A stretch of 8,583 nucleotides of DNA from SHZL01 sp035292625. GTDB taxonomy: Bacteria > Pseudomonadota > Gammaproteobacteria > Xanthomonadales > SZUA-36. Below the pieces are notes generated by a model, which was given only the letters and a program-made list of their open reading frames with translations, was not told the DNA's origin and ran no database searches. This document shows, piece after piece, positions 1 to 7,484 of the stretch (positions within the stretch are counted from its first letter, which is position 1; every line of letters starts with the position of its first letter). Position numbers and translations under genes: made by a program. The DNA lies in the NCBI GenBank assembly GCA_035292625.1, contig DATDPS010000236.1, positions 1 through 8,583 of the forward strand, given 5' to 3'.

Positions 1-39
1 AATTCTCCGTCCCGAAAAGCGACGGCAAAAAGCGCCTGA
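1..39 (+). CDS. possible 3' tail of an upstream gene (folC expected)
   Basis: The first 12 codons of frame 1 are open and end with TGA at 37-39, two bases before the dedD-like ATG at 42. In gammaproteobacteria the gene directly upstream of dedD-cvpA-purF is normally folC (folylpolyglutamate/dihydrofolate synthase), and such tight spacing is typical of this operon. The residues themselves (NSPSRKATAKSA) carry no family motif. Frame 2 is also open and stops at 47-49, so the true frame is not settled. The assignment rests on synteny only. Confidence 0.25.
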   Translation, partial: NSPSRKATAKSA

Positions 40-41
40 TT

Positions 42-1088
42 ATGGATAAAGCATTGAAGCAGCGACTGGTTGGCGCCAGCGTCATAATAGCCCTTGCGGT
101 CGTTGTATTGCCCATGTTGCTCAACGGCAGGCCTGAAGGTGGATCACCGGAGTCGCAGAAAATAGAACTGCCGCCACGCCCGGGTGAATTGTCCTTCGAA
201 ACCCGCAGGTTTCCGGTGAGCGAGAGCCAGAGCGAATCTGGCATGGAAAGCCACGGGAATGCAGCCCCTGTCGGCCTTCGCCCGCCAGTGGCCGTGGAAC
301 TTCCGGCTGAGACCGCCGCACCCCCCGTTAAAGACGCGCAATCTGAAGCAGCCAGTCTCCAGGACCCAGCGGCTGAGCAGGGCGTGACTGCGCAAATCGA
401 GCGCCCGGCACTCGACTTTACCCAGGACAGCATTCCCCAAAGTGCCGCGTCGGTGGAGTCCGCCAAATTCACGGTCGAAGGAAAATTCGCAGAAACAGCC
501 GACGGAACTGTCGACGAAACTGTCCAAGAACCTGCCTCGGAAATCGCAAAAACGATCGTCGTTGAGCCGCTCAGCGCCGGGCGGTACCTCGTCCAGGTCG
601 CCAGTCTTGGTAGCAGCGAAAACGCCGCTAGCCTGATGAAATCACTTCAACAAATGGGCTTTCCGGTAGTGATGGATGCAGTCGACTCTGACGTCGGGCG
701 TCTCAATCGCATTCGGGTTGGGCCCTACCCAAGCGAAGCAGAGGCAGCCTACGCTTCTGCGCAAATCGGAAAAGAATTCGAAGGCGTCAATCCACGGGTC
801 ATAGACCTGGAGCCGGAACAAACGGCCGCAGTGACCAATCCGGCCGATCCCCTGGTCCGCTGGGTGGTGCAAATCGGCAGTTTTGCCGAAACCGGAAACG
901 CACAAAGGCTGGTGGAGCAACTCCGGGTCGATGGAATGCCCGCATACCGGGACCAGGTGACTTCGGCTTCCTCCTCGGTCTACCGCGTGCGGGTTGGCCC
1001 GTTCCTGGAGCGCGAAGAGGCTTTGCGCACCAGGCAACAACTATCCGAACGATTCAGCATCGATGGCGTGGTCATGAGTGCAGATTGA
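42..1088 (+). CDS. dedD: DedD-like inner-membrane protein with tandem SPOR domains
   Basis: This is a 348-residue bitopic protein. A short cytoplasmic N-terminus (MDKALKQRLVGA) leads into one membrane segment at about residues 9-28. A long low-complexity Pro/Glu/Ala-rich periplasmic linker (about 30-178) follows, and then two SPOR domains. SPOR1 is at about 181-256 (begins RYLVQVASLG, contains RIRVGPYPS). SPOR2 is at about 273-346 (begins RWVVQIGSFA, contains YRVRVGPF). SPOR domains bind denuded peptidoglycan glycan strands and take proteins such as DedD and FtsN to the division septum. E. coli DedD is about 220 residues with one SPOR, so this homologue is longer and has two. The frame is open upstream to the window edge. 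ATG 42 is chosen because the protein then starts like DedD homologues (KQR-VGA-V), although its ribosome site is weak. cvpA follows after 30 bases, consistent with an operon. The SPOR assignment is firm; the name dedD follows from synteny and architecture. Confidence 0.88.
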   Translation: MDKALKQRLVGASVIIALAVVVLPMLLNGRPEGGSPESQKIELPPRPGELSFETRRFPVSESQSESGMESHGNAAPVGLRPPVAVELPAETAAPPVKDAQSEAASLQDPAAEQGVTAQIERPALDFTQDSIPQSAASVESAKFTVEGKFAETADGTVDETVQEPASEIAKTIVVEPLSAGRYLVQVASLGSSENAASLMKSLQQMGFPVVMDAVDSDVGRLNRIRVGPYPSEAEAAYASAQIGKEFEGVNPRVIDLEPEQTAAVTNPADPLVRWVVQIGSFAETGNAQRLVEQLRVDGMPAYRDQVTSASSSVYRVRVGPFLEREEALRTRQQLSERFSIDGVVMSAD

Positions 1089-1118
1089 CTTCGCCGAATC
1101 CCCGGATGCCAACACACT

Positions 1119-1709
1119 ATGACCTGGCCTGACTACGCCATCGCCGCCACGATTCTCATCTCCATCCTGGTGGGAATGCTCAGGGGTTTCATCAATGAAG
1201 TTCTTTCACTGCTCATATGGGCTGCCGCTTTCATCTTGGCTTATCAATTCGGTGGTGATGTGGCACAAATGATGGAAGAGCACGTGACCTTGCCCTCGGC
1301 TCGAAGCGCCATGGGTTTTGCCGGCCTGTTTATCCTGGTATTGCTGGTGGGGGGAATGCTGAGCTACCTCATCGGCCGCTTGGTCGAATCGACAGGGCTG
1401 ACTGGTACGGACCGCTTGCTGGGCGGCGCATTCGGCGCTGCTCGAGGATTGGCCCTGGTTGTCGCCTGTATTCTGGTCGCCGGGTTCACTCCCATACCGG
1501 CTGATCCATGGTGGAAAGAATCAGTATGGATTAAGCGTTTGATGCCACTGGTGGACTGGGCGATTGAATTTCTGCCAGAAAACGTGCACGAGTACCTGGA
1601 TTTCGAGCCGGACCTGGAACGGCCGGATACTCCTGAAAAGGGTAAAAGCCCTGCCGACGGGAAACCAGGGAGAGAGCGGTTGGACCGGGAGGAAGAACTT
1701 CCCGCTTGA
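1119..1709 (+). CDS. cvpA: CvpA family inner-membrane protein
   Basis: This is a 196-residue CvpA-family membrane protein, the family required for colicin V production/export in E. coli and linked to envelope stress and biofilm phenotypes. Four hydrophobic segments are visible at about residues 6-20, 27-45, 65-88 and 104-124. The N-terminus (MTWPDYAI, then GMLRGFINEVLSLL) and the motif GTDRLLGGAFGAARG at about 96-110 are characteristic of CvpA. The core is followed by a hydrophilic, highly charged C-terminal tail (about 160-196, rich in Glu, Asp, Lys, Arg and Pro), making it longer than E. coli CvpA (about 162 residues). The gene lies 30 bases after the dedD-like gene and 72 bases before the purF start, as in the standard cluster. 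The ribosome site is weak. No PurR-like operator was recognised upstream. Confidence 0.92.
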   Translation: MTWPDYAIAATILISILVGMLRGFINEVLSLLIWAAAFILAYQFGGDVAQMMEEHVTLPSARSAMGFAGLFILVLLVGGMLSYLIGRLVESTGLTGTDRLLGGAFGAARGLALVVACILVAGFTPIPADPWWKESVWIKRLMPLVDWAIEFLPENVHEYLDFEPDLERPDTPEKGKSPADGKPGRERLDREEELPA

Positions 1710-1732
1710 TTGGGGTGGCGTCTCGCCGGCCG

Positions 1733-1741
1733 TGCTAGAAT
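1733..1741 (+). promoter_or_regulatory. candidate extended -10 promoter element for purF
   Basis: The 72-base gap between cvpA and purF contains TGCTAGAAT, an extended -10 (TGn plus TAGAAT, one mismatch to TATAAT), about 40 bases before the purF ATG. No good -35 stands 16-18 bases upstream (the region there is GGGGTG-like), so it would rely on the TG extension. It could give purF and the WS/DGAT an internal promoter independent of dedD-cvpA. This is a motif match only. Confidence 0.25.
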
Positions 1742-1781
1742 TCGCCGCGGGTACCATCCAGCCCGGGCAGGGTCGAGACAC

Positions 1782-3275
1782 ATGTGCGGAATCATTGGAA
1801 TCGTTGGCCACAGTGCCGTAGCTCCATCCCTGTATGACGCCTTGACCATTCTCCAGCACCGCGGCCAGGATGCTGCCGGGATTGCGACGCTCGATGGATC
1901 TCGTATCAACTTGCACAAGGGCAATGGCCTGGTGCGAGACGTATTCGGCCCCCAGGACATGCTCAACCTCAACGGTCAAGCGGGTATTGGCCACGTGCGT
2001 TATCCCACGGCCGGGATGGACGACTCATCTGAAGCCCAACCGTTCTATGTCAATTCTCCCTATGGCATCGCTCTGGGACACAACGGAAACCTGATCAATA
2101 CCGAGGAGCTGACCCGGGAATTGTTCGACACGGATCGCCGTCATCTCAACACACGATCGGACTCAGAAGTTCTTCTCAATGTTCTTGCGCATGAATTACA
2201 GAACCAGAACCCGGACAGTTTGCGTCCGCAACACCTGTTTAATGCGGTTGATGCGGTGCACCGGCGTTGCCGGGGCGCCTATACCGCGATCAGCCTTATC
2301 TGTGGTCATGGCGTGTTGGGTTTTCGCGACCCCTGGGGAATTCGTCCGGCCGCGCTGGGAGCGCGTGAAACCGAGGCGGGAAAGGAGTACGCAATTGCTT
2401 CAGAAAGTGTGGCTTTGCGCGCCATGGGTTTCACGCTCGTGCGCGATTTGAGGCCTGGCGAAGCCATTTTCATTTCGCTCGATGGAACCCTGCATACGCA
2501 TGACAGTTCGCTGGCCCGCCAACTGACTCCGTGCATTTTTGAATATGTCTATTTCTCCCGGCCTGACTCGATGCTCGAAGACATTTCCGTCTACAAGGCA
2601 CGATTGCGCATGGGCCAGGCATTGGCGCGCAAAATTCTGCGGGAGCGGCCTGGCCACGACATCGACGTGGTGATACCCGTGCCGGACACCAGTCGTACCG
2701 CTGCCTTGCCATTGGCATTTGATTTGAAAGTGAAATACCGCGAGGGTTTCATCAAGAATCGATACATTGGCCGGACGTTCATCATGCCTGGACAAGCAGA
2801 GCGGCGGAAATCGGTCAGGCAAAAGTTGAATGCGATTGAACTCGAATTTCGCCGCAAGAATGTACTGATCGTCGACGACTCGATAGTTCGCGGCACCACT
2901 TCCAAGCAGATCATTCAAATGGCACGTGACGCCGGCGCGCGCAAAGTGTATTTCGCTTCGGCTTCCCCCCCGGTTCGTTATCCCAACGTATATGGCATCG
3001 ATATGCCGGCAACATCAGAGTTGATCGCGCATGGCCGGGACATAAGTGAAATTGAAAAGGAGTTAGGTGCGGATTGGCTGATCTACCAGGACCTTGACGA
3101 CCTGGTGGCGGCTTGCCGCGAAGGGAATGAGAACATTGCGCAGTTCGATACATCGTGTTTTTCGGGGCACTACGTAACCGGTGTTGCCGACGGCTACCTT
3201 GAAAAGCTTCAGGCCAGCCGCTCAGACCAGGTTCGTGAATTGCGGCGCACGAACTTGGGCATGAAACTGGTGTAA
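1782..3275 (+). CDS. purF: amidophosphoribosyltransferase (PurF)
   Basis: PurF is a cytosolic enzyme of 497 residues that makes 5-phosphoribosylamine from PRPP and glutamine, the first committed step of de novo purine synthesis. The frame is open from 1710, but ATG 1782 is chosen because it gives MCGIIGIVGH, so removal of Met exposes Cys2, the Ntn-hydrolase nucleophile. The glutaminase half carries QHRGQDAAGI (about 25-34), GHVRYPTAG (70-78, with the conserved Arg73) and GHNGN (99-103). The phosphoribosyltransferase half carries VIPVPDTSRTAALPLA and the PRPP-binding loop VLIVDDSIVRGTT at 361-373. There is no propeptide and the length is close to the E. coli enzyme (505), so it belongs to the E. 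coli-like rather than the Bacillus-like Fe-S class. It follows cvpA as expected. All key residues seen are intact. Confidence 0.98.
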   Translation: MCGIIGIVGHSAVAPSLYDALTILQHRGQDAAGIATLDGSRINLHKGNGLVRDVFGPQDMLNLNGQAGIGHVRYPTAGMDDSSEAQPFYVNSPYGIALGHNGNLINTEELTRELFDTDRRHLNTRSDSEVLLNVLAHELQNQNPDSLRPQHLFNAVDAVHRRCRGAYTAISLICGHGVLGFRDPWGIRPAALGARETEAGKEYAIASESVALRAMGFTLVRDLRPGEAIFISLDGTLHTHDSSLARQLTPCIFEYVYFSRPDSMLEDISVYKARLRMGQALARKILRERPGHDIDVVIPVPDTSRTAALPLAFDLKVKYREGFIKNRYIGRTFIMPGQAERRKSVRQKLNAIELEFRRKNVLIVDDSIVRGTTSKQIIQMARDAGARKVYFASASPPVRYPNVYGIDMPATSELIAHGRDISEIEKELGADWLIYQDLDDLVAACREGNENIAQFDTSCFSGHYVTGVADGYLEKLQASRSDQVRELRRTNLGMKLV

Positions 3276-3282
3276 ACACGGG

Positions 3283-4749
3283 ATGAGCCGCGAAGCAATG
3301 TCCAAAGTTGACACCGCGTGGCTGCGCATGGAGCAGCCGAGCAACCTGATGATGATTACCGGTATCATCGGACTGGACCGGAATGCATCCTACGAAAATT
3401 TGCTTGATGTCATAAAGCAACGCTTCCTGGCCATCAGGCGCTTCCGCCAGAAAGCCGTGATTACTGCTTCTGGAGCGCACTGGGAGATCGATGACGACTT
3501 TGAGATTCGTGGCCATGTGCGCAGAGTCGCCTTGCCCGGGCGCGCGAACCAGGAGGAATTGGAAGAGTTCGTCAGTGATTTGGCCAGCACTGCTCTCGAC
3601 CCGTCTCGGCCGCTGTGGCAGTTTCACTATGTAGAAAATTACACGGAGGGCCCGGTGGTGGTCATGCGCATCCATCACTGCTACGCAGATGGCATAGCTC
3701 TGGTGCAGGTATTTCTTTCCCTGACCGATTCCTCGGCGCAAGCATATGCGGCTGTCACCAATCCTGAAAAATGGAAAAAAGAGCGGGCAAGTGAATCTAC
3801 GGTCTTCCAACGCCTGCTCGAACCGGCGCGGGGCGGTGTGGATTTTGCGGTACATGTCACCACAAGGCTGTTCGAAGAGGCAATGCAGGTGGTACAGCAG
3901 CCGGAAAAAGCCAACCTATACCTGGCTGAAATCAGTGAGTTGGTGCGTGAACTGTCCCAGGCCCTGACCCTGCCAGACGACCCCAGGACCATGCTCAAGG
4001 GTAAACTCGGGGTGCGCAAACGCGTCGCCTGGGCGGCGCCGATTCCCCTGGAGGAAGTCAAGGCCCTGAGCAAGGCGTTGGCCTGCACAGTGAATGATGT
4101 GCTGATTGCCGCAGTGACCGGCGCATTTCGGAGTTACATGCTGGCACATGGCGAAAACCCGGCTTCCGGCTCGGAAATCAGGGCAACCGTGCCGGTCAAC
4201 CTGCGGCCCCTGGAGCATGCCAGGGAACTGGGCAATCACTTCGGCCTGGTTTTCCTTTCGCTTCCACTGGGAGTGTCCAATCCCATTGAGCGTGTTTACC
4301 AGGTCAACGAGCGCATGCTGGAATTGAAAGCCAGCAAGCAGGCTACCGTGGCATTCGGCCTGCTCGCCGCTCTTGGCATGGGGCCGTCGGCCTTGCAAAA
4401 ACCCGCGCTGGACTTACTCAGTGAGAAAGCCACCATGGTCCTCACCAATGTGCCGGGCCCGCAACAACCGCTGTATCTGGCGGGCGGACGGGTGAAGGAA
4501 CTGATGTTCTGGGTTCCACAGTCAGGCAATATTGGCCTGGGTGTCAGCATCCTGAGCTATGACGGACAGGTGTTTTTTGGCTTGATCGCCGATCGAAAAT
4601 TGGTGCCTGAACCGGATCGGATCATCGAAAGATTCAGGCCGGAACTTGAAAATCTCATGTACCTTGCCATGATGCTGCCGCTGGAAGGCAGGCCCTGCAG
4701 TCGCGCCGCCGAAAGTTTCCTGCGTCGGGCAGTACAAGACCTGGAATAA
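3283..4749 (+). CDS. wax ester synthase / diacylglycerol acyltransferase (WS/DGAT)
   Basis: This is a 488-residue acyltransferase of the bacterial WS/DGAT family, which esterifies long-chain alcohols or diacylglycerol with acyl-CoA to form wax esters or triacylglycerol at the inner membrane and lipid inclusions. Family landmarks appear in order: an N-terminal acyltransferase start (KVDTAWLRMEQPSNLMMITG), PLWQFHYVE at about 110-118, the catalytic HHxxxDG motif as HHCYADG at 131-137, NDV at 271-273, VPVNLRP at 303-309, and NVPGP at 389-393 in the C-terminal WES_acyltransf domain. The length is normal for the family. It starts 7 bases after the purF stop, so it is probably co-transcribed with purF and perhaps translationally coupled, since no clear Shine-Dalgarno stands before ATG 3283. 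ATG 3298 is an alternative start. Which acyl acceptor it prefers cannot be read from sequence; some family members have only weak storage activity. Confidence 0.92.
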   Translation: MSREAMSKVDTAWLRMEQPSNLMMITGIIGLDRNASYENLLDVIKQRFLAIRRFRQKAVITASGAHWEIDDDFEIRGHVRRVALPGRANQEELEEFVSDLASTALDPSRPLWQFHYVENYTEGPVVVMRIHHCYADGIALVQVFLSLTDSSAQAYAAVTNPEKWKKERASESTVFQRLLEPARGGVDFAVHVTTRLFEEAMQVVQQPEKANLYLAEISELVRELSQALTLPDDPRTMLKGKLGVRKRVAWAAPIPLEEVKALSKALACTVNDVLIAAVTGAFRSYMLAHGENPASGSEIRATVPVNLRPLEHARELGNHFGLVFLSLPLGVSNPIERVYQVNERMLELKASKQATVAFGLLAALGMGPSALQKPALDLLSEKATMVLTNVPGPQQPLYLAGGRVKELMFWVPQSGNIGLGVSILSYDGQVFFGLIADRKLVPEPDRIIERFRPELENLMYLAMMLPLEGRPCSRAAESFLRRAVQDLE

Positions 4750-4829
4750 GCCCGGCCGCCCCGGGTAAACAGTGGAACCATGCACTTGTTCCCCACCGGC
4801 GGATAATCTTCAGGAGTCACAAGGCCAGA

Positions 4830-6479
4830 TCAGCGCTCCTGCCTGCGCCAGCGATTAACCACGTCATCCACATTGATTTCTTCGGGGCCATTCAACCACT
4901 CTCCCGCGTAATCGATGTTGCTGGAGTTTGGCGGCGGATTTGGCAAGGTGATTTGCAAACGGATGGGCATGGGTACCGCTTCACCCACCGCAATTGCTTC
5001 ACCTCGAGCCAGGGAGGGCAGTGCGTCGAGCATGCCACGCGCAGCATCGGGAACCAGCTGGCGGACATAGGCCTGGTCATCGGGGTTGGAAATCCGCAAG
5101 CAGACATATGAACTGCACTGTGAAAGGACGGTCTCGGACAGTTCATGCGGTCTCTGACTGACAACGCACAACCCGACGCCATATTTACGGCCGGTTTTGG
5201 CGATACGCTCCATTGCCCGGCGCGTCTGCCGGCTGTGTGCCGTATTTTCCCGCGGGATGTAAGCGTGGGCCTCTTCACATACAAGGAAGATCGGAAACTC
5301 CCGGCAACGGGGGTTCCAGTAATTAAACTCGAAGGCGAGCCGGCCGATCTGGGCGGTTACGGTGGGGTACACGTCAAAAGGCACGGCGCTGAGGTCAATA
5401 ACGGTGATCTTGGCGCGGGGTTCTCCCAGGCCAATGAAATCCCGCATCAGGCCGGGCAGGCTTTCGGATGACGTGCGCCTGCCTGGTTTGAGCAAGAAAT
5501 CATAGCGGGTGTCATTCATGCGACTTTCCAGCTTGACGAGCAACTGGTCGAACCTGCCATAAAGTGCAGTGGTGTCCTTGCCAAAACTTGCGGTTTGCTC
5601 GTTGGCCGATTTGAAGCGCTTGTACAATTCCGGCAAGGAGAAATAGATAGGCGTGTCAACCGTAATGTGTCCGAGCTTGAGGTGGCCGTTAGCGGATATC
5701 TTGAGTTCATGCACGGCGTTGCGCAAAAAGGCGATCTGCACGGAAGCGTTATCGTCCTCCATGTCAATCAGCAGATCGACCAATTCTTCAAAGGTCAGCA
5801 GCCAATAGGGAATTTCCAGATCGTCAGCATCCAGCGTGCGAACCACATCCCTGGGAAAAACCGAGTGTGAGCCGAGGTTGTTCTGCTTCAGCCCGTATTC
5901 ACCGTGCAAGTCCAGCAAAACGATGTGGGCATTGGGCATAGCCTTGAGCGCAGATTGGATCAGGCTGGTGACAGACCAGGACTTGCCTGAGCCTGACTGG
6001 CCCAGAATAGCTACGTGGCGTCCAAAAAAAGCCGATGCGTCGAAATAGACATCGATGGATTCGAAAGCACTCAACTTGCCAACTTTGTAATTCGCGGCAT
6101 TGAAATCTGCGAACAGCTTGGCAAGCGCTTCAACCGTGATGATATGAAGTTCAGCGCCCGTGGTAGGGAAATGTTTAACCCCCCGGCGGAACTCGTCGTC
6201 ATAGCCCAATTCGCCCAAGGGGCTCAAGCGCAGCATGCGGATGGATTCATCTGCCATGCCCTGCTGTTGCCACATGCTTTCCACCATCACCAGAAGGCGG
6301 AAGTCGCTTTGCACCACAAGCATGTACGACCCAACTTGCCCGACATGAATCGTGTCATCTCCGCGCTGGATTTCGGGCGTAAATCCGTCCTCCTCACTGA
6401 TCAACCTCGCCACAAACTCGGCGCCGGTAGCTTCGATTATGTGTCCAACAAGCGTTTTATTGTCGTTTTTCATTTTCAT
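4830..6479 (-). CDS. HerA-like HAS-barrel/DUF87 ATPase
   Basis: This is a 549-residue P-loop ATPase of the HerA/FtsK superfamily. The N-terminal part (about 8-60, beginning LVGHIIEATGAEFVARL) looks like a HAS-barrel. The ATPase core has Walker A GQSGSGKS at 160-167, LLDLHGEYG at about 188-196 (the HerA D-H-G-E-Y signature), the Walker B-type IFLVCEEAHAYIP at about 397-409, and the KTGRKYGVGLCVVSQRPHELSETV stretch (two blocks, about 428-451) with the sensor Gln typical of HerA, followed by LSQC. HerA proteins form hexameric DNA pumps; archaeal HerA works with the NurA nuclease in end resection, and bacterial relatives occur in several defence systems. No NurA or effector gene lies nearby. The frame is open up to 6542, but ATG 6479 is chosen because AAGGAAGGGG sits just upstream; ATG 6473 is an alternative. 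The gene follows the TPR gene on the same strand with a 156-base gap and converges on the WS/DGAT. Its cellular role is unknown. Confidence 0.88.
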   Translation of the reverse strand: MKMKNDNKTLVGHIIEATGAEFVARLISEEDGFTPEIQRGDDTIHVGQVGSYMLVVQSDFRLLVMVESMWQQQGMADESIRMLRLSPLGELGYDDEFRRGVKHFPTTGAELHIITVEALAKLFADFNAANYKVGKLSAFESIDVYFDASAFFGRHVAILGQSGSGKSWSVTSLIQSALKAMPNAHIVLLDLHGEYGLKQNNLGSHSVFPRDVVRTLDADDLEIPYWLLTFEELVDLLIDMEDDNASVQIAFLRNAVHELKISANGHLKLGHITVDTPIYFSLPELYKRFKSANEQTASFGKDTTALYGRFDQLLVKLESRMNDTRYDFLLKPGRRTSSESLPGLMRDFIGLGEPRAKITVIDLSAVPFDVYPTVTAQIGRLAFEFNYWNPRCREFPIFLVCEEAHAYIPRENTAHSRQTRRAMERIAKTGRKYGVGLCVVSQRPHELSETVLSQCSSYVCLRISNPDDQAYVRQLVPDAARGMLDALPSLARGEAIAVGEAVPMPIRLQITLPNPPPNSSNIDYAGEWLNGPEEINVDDVVNRWRRQER

Positions 6480-6635
6480 GACCCCTTCCTTAGAGACATG
6501 TTCGCAACCGTAAGACGGCTGAAACGCCACACCCTGATACATTTGCCTGGGGTTAATGCTACGCCCTAATGGCTCCAGCTCAAAGCAGACTTTGGCACCA
6601 TCGGTTTCCCTTCGGCTGGGTTCAGCACAAGCGAT

Positions 6636-7409
6636 TTATTCGAGCTCGGCCAATGCCGATTCGATATCCAGTTTTTCCATCGCATTCCGTGGCGTCATTT
6701 CCGAGGCCTTAACGTACATATCTGTCACATCGTCGAGCCGATTTTCACCATACAGAAGGTACAGGCCGTTGCCGTATTCGATGTAACAGATAGGTGCCGA
6801 TGGGGTCAGCTCGAGCGCTTTCTCGAAGTGTTTGATGGACTCTTTTTCACTGGCGCCATACGTCATGGATCCAATCAGCTTGCCAACTTTGTTAATGATC
6901 TCTGCATGGTACATGCCAAGGGCTGTATGGGCTTCCGCATGATCCGGTTGTAAATCCAGTGTGTTTTTCAAGCTGCTGGCAATCTTTCCGCCGATGCCTT
7001 GTTTCAGGGCTTTTACAACGGAAATGCTCTGGCTGTAACGGCCGAGATTGAAGGCATGAAAGTAGTAACTGTTGGGATCGTCCGGTAATTGCTCCATGGC
7101 CTGTTCGGCGCGTACTATGGCGGCCTTGAAGCACTCGATCCGTCGGTTTTCAATTCCTTCAAGGTATGTTGCATAAATCCCGGTGGCTTTATTGGCTACC
7201 GCGTGGCCGGCAATACCGCACTGATCTGCCAGGGTCACTGCCTTCTGAAAGTCACCACGGTGGAAGCAGCGCCAGGCTTCCTTTAGTGTCTCGGTCTTCG
7301 GAAATTTTTCGCAATCACCTGCGTGCAGCATTTTCCAGGCTTTTGCCAGGCTGCCCCCTTTGTAGTCGAAAGCGCTGTTGTCATGCGGGAATGCTGTCCA
7401 GATCGTCAT
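6636..7409 (-). CDS. TPR protein resembling the RMDN family
   Basis: This is a 257-residue soluble protein with no signal peptide or membrane segment, made largely of helical tetratricopeptide-type repeats. Examples are TLKEAWRCFHRGDFQKAVTLA (in the 41-61 region), a middle repeat at about 110-135, DHAEAHTALGMYHAEI at about 156-171, and SIKHFEKALELTPSAPICYIEYGNGLYLL at about 191-219 (two blocks). The segment AEAHTALGMYHAEI, then an Ile/Lys-rich stretch ending in a conserved-looking YGAS, then an HFEKALELTP repeat, resembles RMDN (regulator of microtubule dynamics) proteins, which have bacterial homologues of unknown function. That likeness is from memory of the family and is not a computed match. 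The frame is open to 7535, but ATG 7409 is chosen because AAGGAG lies 8 bases upstream. It precedes the HerA-like gene on the same strand, with 156 bases between them, so they may or may not share a transcript. Its partner proteins are unknown. Confidence 0.75.
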   Translation of the reverse strand: MTIWTAFPHDNSAFDYKGGSLAKAWKMLHAGDCEKFPKTETLKEAWRCFHRGDFQKAVTLADQCGIAGHAVANKATGIYATYLEGIENRRIECFKAAIVRAEQAMEQLPDDPNSYYFHAFNLGRYSQSISVVKALKQGIGGKIASSLKNTLDLQPDHAEAHTALGMYHAEIINKVGKLIGSMTYGASEKESIKHFEKALELTPSAPICYIEYGNGLYLLYGENRLDDVTDMYVKASEMTPRNAMEKLDIESALAELE

Positions 7410-7456
7410 AACGTCAACTCCTTCGACTATGCCAATGCCGCCATGCGGGCAATGCC

Positions 7457-7484
7457 GCTTCTGCTCGCTTGTCCCGGCAGAAGC
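7457..7484. promoter_or_regulatory. short inverted repeat upstream of the TPR gene
   Basis: A perfect 8-base inverted repeat, GCTTCTGC (7457-7464) and GCAGAAGC (7477-7484), is separated by 12 bases. It sits about 50-75 bases upstream of the TPR start at 7409, in the position of a promoter or operator. It could be a repressor site or a 5' leader hairpin. No flanking -35/-10 pair was convincing, and there is no T-run to suggest a terminator. Confidence 0.25.

Noticed and set aside
1710..1781. 24-codon N-terminal extension of purF in the open frame from 1710
   Set aside because: PurF must begin Met-Cys so that Cys2 becomes the N-terminal nucleophile. The E. coli-type enzyme has no propeptide, and the extra codons look like intergenic sequence.
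2911..3855. Long minus-strand open frame (314 codons) across the purF/WS-DGAT junction
   Set aside because: It lies antisense to two confidently identified genes, has no recognisable domain, and its composition is that expected of a shadow frame in GC-rich coding DNA.
4750..4829. Possible bidirectional terminator between WS/DGAT and the HerA-like gene
   Set aside because: Only weak stems (about 5 bases, for example GGAAC/GTTCC and CCCGG/CCGGG) without T-runs were seen, which is not enough to call a terminator.
6480..6542. Longer start for the HerA-like ATPase at 6542
   Set aside because: A strong AAGGAAGGGG site directly precedes ATG 6479, and the extra 21 residues do not resemble the HAS-barrel start.
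4830..7409. Known HerA-based anti-phage system (HerA with SIR2, DUF4297 or NurA)
   Set aside because: No SIR2, nuclease or DUF4297-like protein is encoded next to the ATPase. The only neighbour in the group is a TPR protein without effector motifs.
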